Part shown: one piece after another, positions 15,915 through 25,505 of the stretch
Numbering within the stretch: the stretch's first letter is position 1
How the letters are laid out: each line of letters begins with the position of its first letter
Assembly (NCBI GenBank): GCA_947259075.1
Contig: CAMYKQ010000022.1
Location: forward strand, 1-36,611
Origin: an uncultured Gammaproteobacteria bacterium
GTDB taxonomy: Bacteria; Pseudomonadota; Gammaproteobacteria; DRLM01
Direction: 5' to 3'
DNA: 36,611 bases
Notes under the pieces: model-generated
The model's input: the letters and a program-made list of their open reading frames with translations, nothing else
Databases searched by the model: none
What the model was told of the DNA's origin: nothing
Position numbers and translations under genes: made by a program

Positions 15915-17894
15915 TCACGGATGAAAGGCGCGCACCTCGCGGCGTAAACGCGGTAAACAGGTGTGATCGCCACGCGCGCCGTAGCGCAGCGCGATGTACA
16001 GCGCGCTGATGGTGCGCACTTGATGCGCCAGTTCGGGGCGGACGCGGCTTACGCGCCGCGCATAATCTTCAGGGCCTTCGTGCGCGGCGCGCGCCAGGCC
16101 GCGGCGCGCGAGTTTGCGGCAAAAGCGCTGATATAAACGCGTCACTGGATCATTGCCGCGGCGCTCCGCGTTAAGCAGGCGCAAGACTAGCAGGCAGAGA
16201 ATGACGCCGATGACCGTCAGCAAGCCGATCGCCACGCTCTGCCAGGTGAGGCCGCCGAGGCTGAGCCATGACAGCAAGTCCGATTGACGCCCGGCATCGA
16301 AACCCAGCACCCATTCATTCCAGCGGGTATTGACCGCGTCCCAGCCGTGACGCATGCCGCGCCATAGCGTGTTGAGCAAGGGATTGCGCTGCAGTTCGAA
16401 GCGTACGGCCATGCCCTCTTCTTGCGGACTGAGATCGATGCCGCGTTCGACGCGTTCGGGCGCGACCGCGGCGGTGGGATCCACCCGCTGCCAGCCGCTG
16501 CCGTCCAGCCACACTTCGGCCCAGGCGTGGGCATCGCGCTGACGCACGATGAAATAATTGCCGAGTTCATTGAGCTCGCCGCCCTGATAACCGGTGACCA
16601 CCCGCGTGGGAATGCCCGCGGCGCGCATCAAAAAAGCGAAGCTGCCGGCGTAGTGTTCGCAAAAACCCTTGCGGGTATCGAAGAGAAAACCATCGACGAA
16701 GTTATCGCCGATCAGCGGCGGCGAGAGGGTGTAGATGAAATTTTCAGTGCGGTACAGCCGCAAGGCGGTTTGTACGATCTCCGCGGGCGAGGCCGCGCGC
16801 CGGCGCCATTCCGTGGCCAGACCGCGCGCGCGCGGATTGCCGCCGATCGGCAGTTGTAGATAACGCTGGCGTTCCGTTTCGCTCAAGGCGCCGGTTTTGT
16901 AGTCGGGATAGGAGCGCATTTCATAGCGCAGGCGTTCTCGCACCGGTTGGCGCGACAGCAACTGGAATTCGTCGTTGATATCGCTGAACGGCGGCACTTC
17001 GGCGGGCAGGTCGAGAGCGAACAGCCATAGCTTGTTGTGCGGCTCGATCATCACCGCATATCGCAACGGTTCGCCGAGGGCTTGATAGTTCACCACCTGC
17101 GTTTGCAGGGCGCCGCCGCGCCGCGGCGCGGCGCGCCAGCTCTCGCCATCGGTTTGCGAGAATACCGGGCCGCGCCAGTAGCGCTGCTGCGCTTCGGGCG
17201 GCGCGCCCTCGAAGTTGGCGCGGAAGGCGATCGCGTCCGATTGGCCCAGCTGGCTGATTTGCCCCGGTGACATTTCATCGCTCAACCCCGTCATGCCGCT
17301 GTAGGCGTCGTTGGGCAGGCCCCACAGCGGGCCGCTGATGCGCGGAAACAAGACGAACAACACCAGCATCAACGGCAGGGCGCGCGCCAGCATGGCGCCG
17401 GCGAGACGCAGATTAATCAGCGGCGCGGCGCTCTGGCGGCGATTGAGATCGATGAGCACGGCCGTGAGCACGGCCACCATGCCTAGCATATACACCGCCA
17501 TGAACATGGATTGGCTGAAGAGGAAATGGATGATGACCAGGAAATAACCGAGGAAGACGACCACGTAGATATCGCGGGTCTCGCGGATTTCCAGCAGCTT
17601 CAAACCCAGCATGGCGATGAGCAGCGCGGTGCCGGAATCCCGTCCCAGCAGGGTGCCGTAATCAGCGAATATCACCGTGAGCGTGACGAGAGTGAGCAGG
17701 ATGCGCAGCCAGGCGGGCGGCATGCGCCGCTGTTGCCGCGCCGCGATAAAACGCCAGGCGCCAAGACTGAAAACCAGGATGCTGAGCCACGGCGGCAGAT
17801 GCGGGGTGTGGGGCAGCACCACTAAGGCCAGCACCGCGAGCAGGTAATAAAGCGTTTCCCCGCGCAGCGGTGGATGCAATGTCCCGCGCCGCAT
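15915..17894 (-). CDS. TgpA-type transglutaminase-like membrane protein
   Basis: The product is 659 aa. About five or six transmembrane helices occupy the first ~190 residues. A periplasmic region follows, containing a transglutaminase core, then a further helix (about 550-575) and a short cytoplasmic tail. The catalytic triad is visible: Cys412 (GFCEHYAGSF), His456 (DAHAWAE) and Asp472 (WQRVDPTAA). This is the DUF3488/TgpA architecture; in Pseudomonas aeruginosa TgpA is reported as essential, with an unknown substrate. I chose the ATG at 17894, which shares one base with the upstream DUF58 stop (TGATG). The longer frame runs back inside that gene. It is the last gene of the MoxR-DUF58-TgpA operon. 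Confidence 0.88.
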   Translation of the reverse strand: MRRGTLHPPLRGETLYYLLAVLALVVLPHTPHLPPWLSILVFSLGAWRFIAARQQRRMPPAWLRILLTLVTLTVIFADYGTLLGRDSGTALLIAMLGLKLLEIRETRDIYVVVFLGYFLVIIHFLFSQSMFMAVYMLGMVAVLTAVLIDLNRRQSAAPLINLRLAGAMLARALPLMLVLFVLFPRISGPLWGLPNDAYSGMTGLSDEMSPGQISQLGQSDAIAFRANFEGAPPEAQQRYWRGPVFSQTDGESWRAAPRRGGALQTQVVNYQALGEPLRYAVMIEPHNKLWLFALDLPAEVPPFSDINDEFQLLSRQPVRERLRYEMRSYPDYKTGALSETERQRYLQLPIGGNPRARGLATEWRRRAASPAEIVQTALRLYRTENFIYTLSPPLIGDNFVDGFLFDTRKGFCEHYAGSFAFLMRAAGIPTRVVTGYQGGELNELGNYFIVRQRDAHAWAEVWLDGSGWQRVDPTAAVAPERVERGIDLSPQEEGMAVRFELQRNPLLNTLWRGMRHGWDAVNTRWNEWVLGFDAGRQSDLLSWLSLGGLTWQSVAIGLLTVIGVILCLLVLRLLNAERRGNDPVTRLYQRFCRKLARRGLARAAHEGPEDYARRVSRVRPELAHQVRTISALYIALRYGARGDHTCLPRLRREVRAFHP

Positions 17895-18877
17895 CACCGG
17901 CGCGGCTCCTCGTAGAGGGCCAGGGCTTCCAAACAACGTTGCTGCTGGCCTTCGCCTTGCCCGGGTGCTAGCACCGTGCCCGGCAGGCGCAGGCCGTAGC
18001 GCCGGCCGTCGCGCGCCGCCTCCAGCACCCAGCGGCACAGCTGGCGCAGGCGCGCCTCACCGTCGAGTTGCGGCAGGGCGTCCCAGTCCAGCCACAATTC
18101 GGGCGACTCGCTGGCGGCGAATTGTTTGGTGAGCAGCGGCAGGGCGCGCGCCAGCGCCTTCCAATGCACGTGGCGGATGGAGTCACCGGCTTGATAGGGA
18201 CGAAAGCCGAGAAAGTCGTCGGTGCCCGGTTGATGGCCGCTGTTGTCGCCGTGATCTTGGCGGCGGTCGCGCGGCAAGGTTTGGAAATGGCCGGGCCGCG
18301 GATAGATCAAGCCGTGCATGTCGACGTCGGCGTAGGACCAGGCGCGCACCAGCCCCAAGGGAAAAACGGTGGAGACGGTGATGCGGCCCAGCGCCAGACG
18401 TCCGCGTTTGAGCGCGGGCACTTTCACTTCGACTTGCGCCGTGCTTTGCGCGGGGATGTCGCACAACACCGCTTCGCCGTTTTTGGGGGCGAGCACGAGG
18501 GCGGTGCGCGGCAGATGGTCGCCGTTGTGCAGCTGCACGATGAAACGCGCCGTGCCGCCGGCGAAGGCGGGCAGCACGCGGCCGCGGCCGAGGGTGAGCC
18601 GGGCGATGTTGCGGTAGGTGTACAAAATGGAAAGCATGCCTAAGCTCGCCAGCAGAAAGGTCAGGGCGAAGCCGAGGCTGTTGTTGTAATTGATGGAGCC
18701 CAGCAGCATCACGAACAGCATGAAGCCGAACAGCAAACCGTAGCGCGTGGGCAAGGCGTAGATGCGGCGGCGGTCGAGGGTGACGCGCTCGCCGCGCGGT
18801 ACCTTGTGGGGAAAGAGCTTGTCGAGACGCAAGCCCGTCCACAGTTGTTGGCCGGCGGTGGCGAGGGCCTGTTTCAT
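17894..18877 (-). CDS. DUF58 family protein (MoxR operon)
   Basis: This 327-aa protein has two adjacent transmembrane helices near residues 45-85, then a beta domain and the DUF58 motif GTDDFLGFRPYQAGDSIRHVHWKALAR (quoted in parts: DFLGFRPYQAGD, HVHWKALAR) at about residues 215-245. DUF58 proteins resemble von Willebrand A-type domains, often lack a full metal site, and are nearly always encoded with MoxR ATPases. Here the gene begins 5 bp after moxR and overlaps the transglutaminase gene by 1 base. The likely task is to couple the ATPase to a membrane or periplasmic target. No enzymatic residue can be assigned. Confidence 0.87.
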   Translation of the reverse strand: MKQALATAGQQLWTGLRLDKLFPHKVPRGERVTLDRRRIYALPTRYGLLFGFMLFVMLLGSINYNNSLGFALTFLLASLGMLSILYTYRNIARLTLGRGRVLPAFAGGTARFIVQLHNGDHLPRTALVLAPKNGEAVLCDIPAQSTAQVEVKVPALKRGRLALGRITVSTVFPLGLVRAWSYADVDMHGLIYPRPGHFQTLPRDRRQDHGDNSGHQPGTDDFLGFRPYQAGDSIRHVHWKALARALPLLTKQFAASESPELWLDWDALPQLDGEARLRQLCRWVLEAARDGRRYGLRLPGTVLAPGQGEGQQQRCLEALALYEEPRR

Positions 18878-18882
18878 GGCGC

Positions 18883-19863
18883 TCAGGGAATGGGCACGGC
18901 GGCCAGGGTCTGGAATAACTCGGCGGACGATTGTTCGCTGTACTCGGGCGCGGCTTGCAGGCGATGACGCACTACGGCGGGTAACACCGCCTGCACGTCT
19001 TCGGGCATGACATAGGCGCGGCCCGCCAGCACCGCCCAGGCCTGCGCGGCGCGCACCAGCCCCAGTCCGGCGCGGGGCGAGAGGCCGTCGCGATACTGCG
19101 GCGCTTGGCGGCTGGTTTGCAGGATGGCTTGCACATAATCGAGCAGGGCCTCGCTCACGCGCACTTGGCCTACGCTGGCTTGCAGGGCGATGAGCGCCGC
19201 CGGGTCCAGCGCGGGCTGCATGGCATTGATAAGTTCGCGCCGCTCTTGGCCTTGTAGCAGGGCGCGTTCGGCGCGCGCGTCCGGGTAACCCAGCTCCAAG
19301 CGCATCAAAAAGCGGTCGAGTTGCGACTCGGGCAGGGCGAAGGTGCCGACTTGATGGCTGGGGTTTTGCGTCGCGACCACGAAGAAGGGCTCGGGCAAGG
19401 CGTAAGTGTGTCCCTCCACCGTCACTTGATATTCCTCCATCGCTTCCAACAGCGCGCTTTGCGTCTTCGGCGTGGCGCGGTTGACCTCGTCGGCGAGCAC
19501 GAGCTGGGCGAAGATGGGGCCGGGGTGAAAGGTGAAACCGCCTTGATCGCGATCGTAGACCGTGGCGCCGGCGATGTCGGCCGGCAGCAGGTCGCTGGTG
19601 AATTGAATGCGGCGGAACTGCAAGCCCAGAGCGCGCGCCAGCACATGCGTCAAGGTGGTCTTACCCACGCCGGGCACATCTTCGATGAGCAGATGGCCTT
19701 TGGCGATGAGGCAGGCCAGGGCCAGGCGCAGCTCGCGCTCCTTGCCCAAGATGATGGCGCTGGCGGCGGCGATCACCCGCTCGAGCGCGGCCTTACGTCC
19801 GGCGGCGGAGGCGGCCTCGGCATCAAGATGGCGGGGCGAGGGGTTGGGAACCGGTGATGTCAT
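18883..19863 (-). CDS. MoxR-family AAA+ ATPase
   Basis: This 326-aa AAA+ ATPase has Walker A VPGVGKTT (63-70), Walker B LVLADE (121-126, followed by the MoxR-typical VNRATPKTQSALLEAMEE) and a sensor segment VVATQNPS. MoxR proteins are chaperone-like ATPases that help mature or activate partner proteins. The downstream DUF58 and transglutaminase genes make this the common MoxR-DUF58-TgpA arrangement. The ATG at 19863 has no strong SD, so a downstream start cannot be excluded, although the first ~25 residues are typically variable. It is divergent from mnmG across a 166-bp gap. Confidence 0.9.
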   Translation of the reverse strand: MTSPVPNPSPRHLDAEAASAAGRKAALERVIAAASAIILGKERELRLALACLIAKGHLLIEDVPGVGKTTLTHVLARALGLQFRRIQFTSDLLPADIAGATVYDRDQGGFTFHPGPIFAQLVLADEVNRATPKTQSALLEAMEEYQVTVEGHTYALPEPFFVVATQNPSHQVGTFALPESQLDRFLMRLELGYPDARAERALLQGQERRELINAMQPALDPAALIALQASVGQVRVSEALLDYVQAILQTSRQAPQYRDGLSPRAGLGLVRAAQAWAVLAGRAYVMPEDVQAVLPAVVRHRLQAAPEYSEQSSAELFQTLAAVPIP

Positions 19864-19944
19864 AGTATTTCAATCGTTTTGGTTAAAGCGCCCACAGGGC
19901 CGGTAGCGGCGCGCACAGTCCAAACTTTATTCCCTTCCCCGTCC

Positions 19945-19974
19945 TTGGCCAAGGCCTATTAAAGAGGATAGAAT
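19945..19974 (+). promoter_or_regulatory. Probable sigma70 promoter of mnmG
   Basis: TTGGCC (19945-19950) and TAGAAT (19969-19974) are separated by 18 bases, giving a start point near 19981 and a leader of about 50 bases before the mnmG ATG. Both boxes match the sigma70 consensus at four or more positions. No other good pair is visible in the 166-bp divergent gap. Confidence 0.55.
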
Positions 19975-20029
19975 GCGCCGTTAAACATGGGGCGGCCGAT
20001 GTCTAACGCCCTGTCCGCGGAGTGAGCGC

Positions 20030-21922
20030 ATGTATCATCAACAAGCCTTTGACGTCATCGTGATCGGCGGTGGCCACGCCGGCACCGAGGCCGCGCTCGC
20101 CGCCGCGCGCATGGGCGTCCGCACCCTGCTGCTCACCCAGAGCATCGACACCCTCGGCCAGATGAGCTGCAACCCCGCCATCGGCGGCATTGGCAAGGGC
20201 CATCTCGTCAAGGAGATCGACGCCCTCGGCGGTTTGATGGCCCAGGCCGCCGACCGCGCCGGCATCCAATTCCGCACCCTCAACGGCGCCAAGGGCCCGG
20301 CGGTGCGCGCCACCCGCGCCCAGGCCGACCGCGCACTCTATAAACAAGCCGTGCGCGCCGCCCTGGAAAACCAGCCCAATCTGCAACTCTTCCAGCAGGG
20401 CGTCGACGACCTCATCGTCGAGGGCGGCCGCGTCACCGGCGTCGTCACCCAGATGGGCCTGCGGTTTCACGCCCGCGCCGTGGTGCTCACCGTCGGCACC
20501 TTCCTCGGCGGCCGCATCCACATCGGCCTCGCCAATTATCAGGGCGGGCGCGCCGGCGATCCGCCCGCCAACGCCTTGGCCGCGCGCCTGCGCGAACTGC
20601 CCTTCCCCGTCGGCCGCCTCAAGACCGGCACGCCGCCGCGCATCGACGGCCGCAGTATTGATTATAGCCAGCTCAGTGAACAGCCCGGCGACACGCCATT
20701 GCCGGTGTTTTCCTATTTGGGCCGCGTCGAGGACCACCCGCGCCAGGTCTCGTGTTTCATCACCCACACCAATGAGCGTACCCACGAGATCATCCGCGGC
20801 GGCCTCGACCGCTCGCCGATGTACTCGGGGGTGATCGAGGGCGTGGGGCCGCGCTACTGTCCCTCGGTGGAAGATAAGGTGATGCGCTTCGCCGGCAAGG
20901 ACAGCCATCAGATCTTCGTCGAGCCTGAAGGACTCAGCACCCACGAGGTCTATCCCAACGGCATTTCCACCTCCCTGCCCTTCGACGTGCAATACGCCTT
21001 GGTGCGCTCCATCCGCGGCTTTGAAAACGCGGCCATCACCCGCCCGGGTTACGCCATCGAATACGACTACTTCGACCCGCGCGATCTCAAACCCTCGCTG
21101 GAAACCAAGCATATGGACGGCCTGTTCTTCGCCGGGCAGATCAACGGCACCACCGGCTACGAAGAGGCGGCCGCGCAAGGCCTGCTCGCGGGTTTGAACG
21201 CCGCCTTGCAAACCCAGGAAAAAGAAAGCTGGTGCCCGCGCCGCGACGAGGCCTATCTGGGCGTGCTGGTCGATGATCTCATCACCCGCGGCACGCTGGA
21301 ACCCTACCGCATGTTCACCAGCCGCGCCGAGTACCGCCTGATGCTGCGCGAGGACAACGCCGATCTGCGTCTCACCGAACGCGGCCGCGAACTGGGTCTG
21401 GTGGACGATAGGCGCTGGACCGCCTTCGAGCAAAAACGCGAGGCCATCGAACGCGAGCAGCAACGGCTGCGCGACACCTGGCTGCGGCCCGCGCAGCTCA
21501 GCGCCGAGGAAATGCACCGCGTCTTCGACGGTCCCTTGATCCGCGAGGCGCGTGCCTTGGATTTGCTGCGCCGCCCCGATGTCACCTATGCTGCGCTGGC
21601 CAGCCTGCCCGGCGTCGGGCCCGCGGTCGCCGACCCGAAGGTGGCGGAGCAAGTCGAGATTCAAGCGCAATACGCCGGGTACATCGACCGTCAGCGCGAC
21701 GAGATCGAGCGCCAGCGCCGCCATGAAGAGACGCATTTGCCGCCGACTTTCGACTACGGCGATGTGCGCGGCCTCTCGGCCGAGGTGCGGGAAAAACTCA
21801 CGCGCATCCGCCCCGCCACCTTGGGGCAGGCGGCGCGCATTCCGGGCATGACGCCCGCGGCCATTTCATTGTTGTTGGTGCATTTAAAAAAACGCTCGGG
21901 GCAGACGCGCAAGTCCGCCTGA
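20030..21922 (+). CDS. mnmG: MnmG (GidA), tRNA uridine-5-carboxymethylaminomethyl modification enzyme
   Basis: MnmG, with MnmE, adds the carboxymethylaminomethyl group to the wobble U34 of several tRNAs. The 630-aa protein begins with the FAD-binding Rossmann motif GGGHAG (13-18) and contains [23 protein letters not shown] (quoted in parts: [17 protein letters not shown]). The Cys in that motif belongs to the active centre. The helical C-terminus that contacts MnmE and tRNA is complete. The start ATG is preceded by GGAG nine bases upstream. In many gammaproteobacteria mnmG is followed directly by rsmG, but here two regulatory genes lie between them. Confidence 0.97.
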   Translation: MYHQQAFDVIVIGGGHAGTEAALAAARMGVRTLLLTQSIDTLGQMSCNPAIGGIGKGHLVKEIDALGGLMAQAADRAGIQFRTLNGAKGPAVRATRAQADRALYKQAVRAALENQPNLQLFQQGVDDLIVEGGRVTGVVTQMGLRFHARAVVLTVGTFLGGRIHIGLANYQGGRAGDPPANALAARLRELPFPVGRLKTGTPPRIDGRSIDYSQLSEQPGDTPLPVFSYLGRVEDHPRQVSCFITHTNERTHEIIRGGLDRSPMYSGVIEGVGPRYCPSVEDKVMRFAGKDSHQIFVEPEGLSTHEVYPNGISTSLPFDVQYALVRSIRGFENAAITRPGYAIEYDYFDPRDLKPSLETKHMDGLFFAGQINGTTGYEEAAAQGLLAGLNAALQTQEKESWCPRRDEAYLGVLVDDLITRGTLEPYRMFTSRAEYRLMLREDNADLRLTERGRELGLVDDRRWTAFEQKREAIEREQQRLRDTWLRPAQLSAEEMHRVFDGPLIREARALDLLRRPDVTYAALASLPGVGPAVADPKVAEQVEIQAQYAGYIDRQRDEIERQRRHEETHLPPTFDYGDVRGLSAEVREKLTRIRPATLGQAARIPGMTPAAISLLLVHLKKRSGQTRKSA

Positions 21923-22045
21923 ATTTAAAAGCAATACCGCTCGCGTCCGCCGCAGGGAATCGGCAGGATAGTTAGAACAAAAGGACCACCCACACGACGC
22001 AAGCGCCCGAGGACGCGTGGGATGGCTGAAGCGGAGAAGGATGCA

Positions 22046-22087
22046 GCCGCTGATGGGCGAATCGTTTTAGGTTCGCCCATCAGCGGC
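22046..22087. repeat. Perfect 16-bp stem-loop after mnmG
   Basis: GCCGCTGATGGGCGAA (22046-22061) and its exact complement TTCGCCCATCAGCGGC (22072-22087) enclose a 10-base loop TCGTTTTAGG. Neither side is followed by a T-run, so it is not a standard intrinsic terminator. It lies 124 bp after the mnmG stop, in a 286-bp gap before the HDOD-GGDEF genes. It could be a transcript-stabilising stem, a mobile palindrome or a protein-binding site. Confidence 0.8.
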
Positions 22088-22208
22088 CGATAGCAATACG
22101 GCATCAACTTCCCGTTTCCAACAATAACGAGTGTCGCGGCGTACCGGCCGGAGTGTTTCCTGGTACGGACCGGCGCGATCTCACTGCTTACGGTTGCTGA
22201 TAAATCTA

Positions 22209-23741
22209 ATGATAACGACGAAGCTCGGCACGCTCACGCCCCATGATTTACCCTCCGCCCCTGAGGCCGCCTTGCGTATCGTGCGCGCCTGCGGCGATGC
22301 CCGGGCCAGCACCCACGAACTACAGACCCTCCTCAGCGCCGACACCGCCTTGAGCGTGGAAATGCTGCGCGTCGTCAACGCCCCTTACTTCGGTTTGCGC
22401 CGCTCCATCACCAAAATGGAGCAGGCCATTGTCGTGCTGGGCCAGCGCTTGATACGTAATATGGCCTTGGTGTTCATCGCGCGCGAGACCTTGCGCGCGA
22501 ACCCCATCGTCCAGCTCAATGGCCGGCTCTATTGGGAAGACTGTTTGCGCCGCGCGGTGGTGGCGCGGCTGCTGGCGGAGGCGCTGGGGCTGGATAGAGA
22601 TGACGCCTTCACCTTGGGCATGTTGCGCGACATGGGTTTGCTGGCCTTGTTCACGGCCTATCCCGATGCCGCAAGCGCTTGGCCTGCGTTGCGCTGCGCG
22701 ACCCCCGATCAGCGCCAGCAGCAGGAAATGGAGTTGTTCGGTGTAAGCCATACCCGCGTGGGGAAGATGCTGGCGGAGCGCTGGCGTCTGCCCGATGAAT
22801 TGGCCTTGCCGCTGGGGCATGACCACGATCAGTTTCTCGATGATTTCACGCCGCAGGTGAAGCAGCGCTGCCAATTACTGGCCTGCGCCGATTGGATGAC
22901 CGCCGTCTACACCGCTACCGACAAGCGCCTGGCCTTGGCGCGCTGCCGCCATGCCTTGGCGGAGCATTTTAATTTGGATCACCACGCCAGCGCCAAACTG
23001 CTGGCCGAGGTGCCCGCCGCCATGATTGAGGCGGGCGCCGCGCTGGGAATAGCGATCAGCAAACAAGCGGTGTTCGAGGAGTTGCTGGCCGATGCCAACC
23101 GCTCGATGATCGCCGCCCATCGCCGCGGCGATGAGCTGGCGCGGCATTTGGAGGTGGCCTTGCAGGAGCGCGAGCGCCTCGCCGAGGAATTGCAAATCGC
23201 GTTTGAACGGCTGGCGCAGCTGGCGTACTTCGATCCCCTGACCTCGTTGATGAACCGCCGCCGCTTCGACGAGGTGTTCAGCGCCGAGATCGCGCGCCAC
23301 AGCCGCTCGGGGCAATGTCTCTCGGTCGTGGTCGTGGATTTGGACGGCTTCAAGCACATCAACGACACCCATGGCCATTTATTGGGTGACGAGGTGTTGC
23401 AGCGGGTGGCGCACGCCATGAAAAACACCTTGCGCGCCTCGGATGTCGCGGCGCGCATCGGCGGCGATGAGTTTTACATGCTCTTGCCCGAGACGGACGT
23501 GGCGGGCGGCAGGATCGCCGCCGGACGTTTGCAAGCGGCGCTGGCGGCGTTGAGGTTTAATAGCCCGCTCGAGCCGGGTCACATTAGCGCTTCGATGGGG
23601 GGCAGTACCTGGTGCGGGGAGCAGGGTCAGCGCGCCGATGCTGGGGCCGTCCGCACCGCCCTTATCAGCACCGCGGACAAGGCCTTGTATAACGCCAAGC
23701 ATAATGGCCGGAATCAGATCAGCTGGATGCAACTCAAGTGA
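22209..23741 (+). CDS. HDOD-GGDEF regulatory protein, copy 1
   Basis: This product of about 510 aa has an N-terminal HDOD domain (residues 1-280), a coiled coil (about 303-335, ERERLAEELQIAFERLAQL) and a C-terminal GGDEF domain. The synthase signature is intact (GGDEF, 418-422) and the I-site RASD (409-412) is the usual five residues upstream, so c-di-GMP synthesis with product inhibition is expected. HDOD domains are metal-dependent-phosphohydrolase-like regulatory modules whose catalytic residues are usually lost. I took the ATG at 22209 because it aligns with the start of the second copy. An in-frame GTG at 22131 would add 26 residues. The gene is followed 109 bp on by a close paralogue. 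Confidence 0.85.
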   Translation: MITTKLGTLTPHDLPSAPEAALRIVRACGDARASTHELQTLLSADTALSVEMLRVVNAPYFGLRRSITKMEQAIVVLGQRLIRNMALVFIARETLRANPIVQLNGRLYWEDCLRRAVVARLLAEALGLDRDDAFTLGMLRDMGLLALFTAYPDAASAWPALRCATPDQRQQQEMELFGVSHTRVGKMLAERWRLPDELALPLGHDHDQFLDDFTPQVKQRCQLLACADWMTAVYTATDKRLALARCRHALAEHFNLDHHASAKLLAEVPAAMIEAGAALGIAISKQAVFEELLADANRSMIAAHRRGDELARHLEVALQERERLAEELQIAFERLAQLAYFDPLTSLMNRRRFDEVFSAEIARHSRSGQCLSVVVVDLDGFKHINDTHGHLLGDEVLQRVAHAMKNTLRASDVAARIGGDEFYMLLPETDVAGGRIAAGRLQAALAALRFNSPLEPGHISASMGGSTWCGEQGQRADAGAVRTALISTADKALYNAKHNGRNQISWMQLK

Positions 23742-23850
23742 ACGCCGGGCCACGCGCCGCGCCCTGTGGTTTATTCTTCACCGGCCGATGTATAGGGGAC
23801 GGTTCCGCCCGGCTGGCGTGCTGGGTGGATAAGATGATCAGAAGGTTGCC

Positions 23851-25473
23851 ATGAGCAAAAAATCGAGTCTCATCACCAAGCTGGGCCGCATCACCCCCGG
23901 TGATCTGCCTACGCCGCCCGAAGTGGCGATCCGCGTGATGCACGCTTGCGCCGACGCGAAACTTAACAGCCGCAAACTGGCCAAGATTATCAGCAGCGAT
24001 ACGGCCTTGGTGGCGGAGCTGCTGCGGGTGGCCAACTCGCCGTTTTTTGGCATCGGCCACAAGGTGAGTTCCGTGTCCCAGGCCGTGGTGGTGATGGGCA
24101 CCCGCTCTTTGCGCAATTTCGTTCTGTCGTTTTCCGCGCGTGAGAGTCTGCGGGCCAATACGCTGTCCGGCTTCGATGCCTTGAGCTATTGGGAAACCGT
24201 GTTGCGCCGCGCCGTGGGCGCGCGGCGGCTGGCGGAAATGGCAGGGGCCGATATGGACGAGGCCTTTACCGTGGGCATACTGCAAGACTTCGGTTTGTTG
24301 ACCTTATTTTTGGTCTATCCTCAGCACGCCGCCGCGTGGGAGCAATTGCGCGGTATGAATCCCGATGAGCGTTACCGCATGGAGCGAGAGACCTTCGGCA
24401 CGACTCACGATGAAGTCGCGCGTCTATTGAGTAAGAGCTGGGCCCTGCCCGACGAGGTGGCCTTTCCCATCGCCCATCACCACACGGAATTTCACGACGC
24501 GGTTTCGGCCTCGCAACTCACCCTCACCCGCATCAGCACTTGCGCGGACTGGATCGCCGCGGTGTTCGCGGCGACGGACAAGCGCCTCGCCCTCGCCCGC
24601 TGCCGCAAGCTGCTGGGTGATTATTTCGGCCTCAATACCGCCAAGGCCGACGCGCTGTTCAGCGCCGTGCCCGAGCATGTTGCGGAGGCCGCCGGCGTGC
24701 TGCATTTAGGCATCGGACCCCAGCTGTCGTTTGACGAGGTCTTGGCGCGCGCCAACCGCGAGCTGGTCGAGACCAGCGTGCAATCCGAAGATCGCGCGCC
24801 GCGTTTGGAGCGTGCCTTGGCCGAACGCGAGCGGCTTGCCGACGAGTTGCAAGTGGCCTACGAACGTTTGGCGCAATTGGCGTATTACGATCCGCTCACC
24901 GCACTGGTCAACCGCCGCCGCTTCGATGAATTGTTCAGCGCGGAAATCGCCCGTCACAGCCGCTCGGGCAAGCCGCTGTCGCTGGTGATGATGGACCTCG
25001 ATCATTTTAAAAAAATCAACGACAGCCACGGCCACCCCTTTGGTGACGCCGTGCTGCAAGCGGTGAGCGGCGTGCTCAAGGCCACGCTGCGCAGCTCCGA
25101 TGTGGCGGCGCGCATCGGCGGCGAGGAGATGTGTCTGCTGTTGCCCGAGACCGATGTCGAGGGCGGGCGCATCGCCGCCGAGCGGGTGCGCGCGGCGATT
25201 GAAAAACTCATCTTTCCCCATGGCGCTATCGAAGTGCAGCTTACCGCCTCTTTTGGCGGCCTGACCTGGCGTTTCGCGGTGCAGGATGTCAAAGCGATCC
25301 GCGAGGCCTTGCAACGGGTGCCCGAGGTGATGGGCGAAATCATGTCCTGCGCCGATAAGGCGCTCTATGCCTCGAAAGCGGCCGGCCGCAATCGTTTGAC
25401 GTGGGTCGATGAGCCGTCAATCGAAACAAGCGCGGAGGCGTCACCGGCGATCGCCGCGCATGGTAAAGTGTAG
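23851..25473 (+). CDS. HDOD-GGDEF regulatory protein, copy 2
   Basis: This 540-aa paralogue of the preceding gene has the same order: HDOD (about 1-290), a coiled coil (about 315-342) and GGDEF. The signature reads GGEEM (423-427) instead of GGDEF; Gly, Gly and both acidic residues are kept, while the final Phe is replaced by Met. The I-site RSSD (414-417) is intact. It may therefore still make c-di-GMP, but less certainly than copy 1. The linker segments (QLAY-DPLT, NRRRFDE-FSAEIARHSRSG) are nearly identical between copies, pointing to tandem duplication followed by divergence. SD AGAAGG precedes the ATG. It lies directly before rsmG, between genes normally adjacent. Confidence 0.87.
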   Translation: MSKKSSLITKLGRITPGDLPTPPEVAIRVMHACADAKLNSRKLAKIISSDTALVAELLRVANSPFFGIGHKVSSVSQAVVVMGTRSLRNFVLSFSARESLRANTLSGFDALSYWETVLRRAVGARRLAEMAGADMDEAFTVGILQDFGLLTLFLVYPQHAAAWEQLRGMNPDERYRMERETFGTTHDEVARLLSKSWALPDEVAFPIAHHHTEFHDAVSASQLTLTRISTCADWIAAVFAATDKRLALARCRKLLGDYFGLNTAKADALFSAVPEHVAEAAGVLHLGIGPQLSFDEVLARANRELVETSVQSEDRAPRLERALAERERLADELQVAYERLAQLAYYDPLTALVNRRRFDELFSAEIARHSRSGKPLSLVMMDLDHFKKINDSHGHPFGDAVLQAVSGVLKATLRSSDVAARIGGEEMCLLLPETDVEGGRIAAERVRAAIEKLIFPHGAIEVQLTASFGGLTWRFAVQDVKAIREALQRVPEVMGEIMSCADKALYASKAAGRNRLTWVDEPSIETSAEASPAIAAHGKV

Positions 25474-25505
25474 CGCCTCCATTCCTTCCGTTTCGCAGCG
25501 CCATT

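Noticed and set aside
20003-21736. 577-codon open frame on the minus strand across mnmG
   Set aside because: It is a mirror of mnmG codon bias in GC-rich DNA; it has no family signature, and mnmG itself is certain.
21925-22107. 60-codon minus-strand frame behind mnmG
   Set aside because: It runs through the perfect stem-loop, has no SD and shows no recognisable motif.
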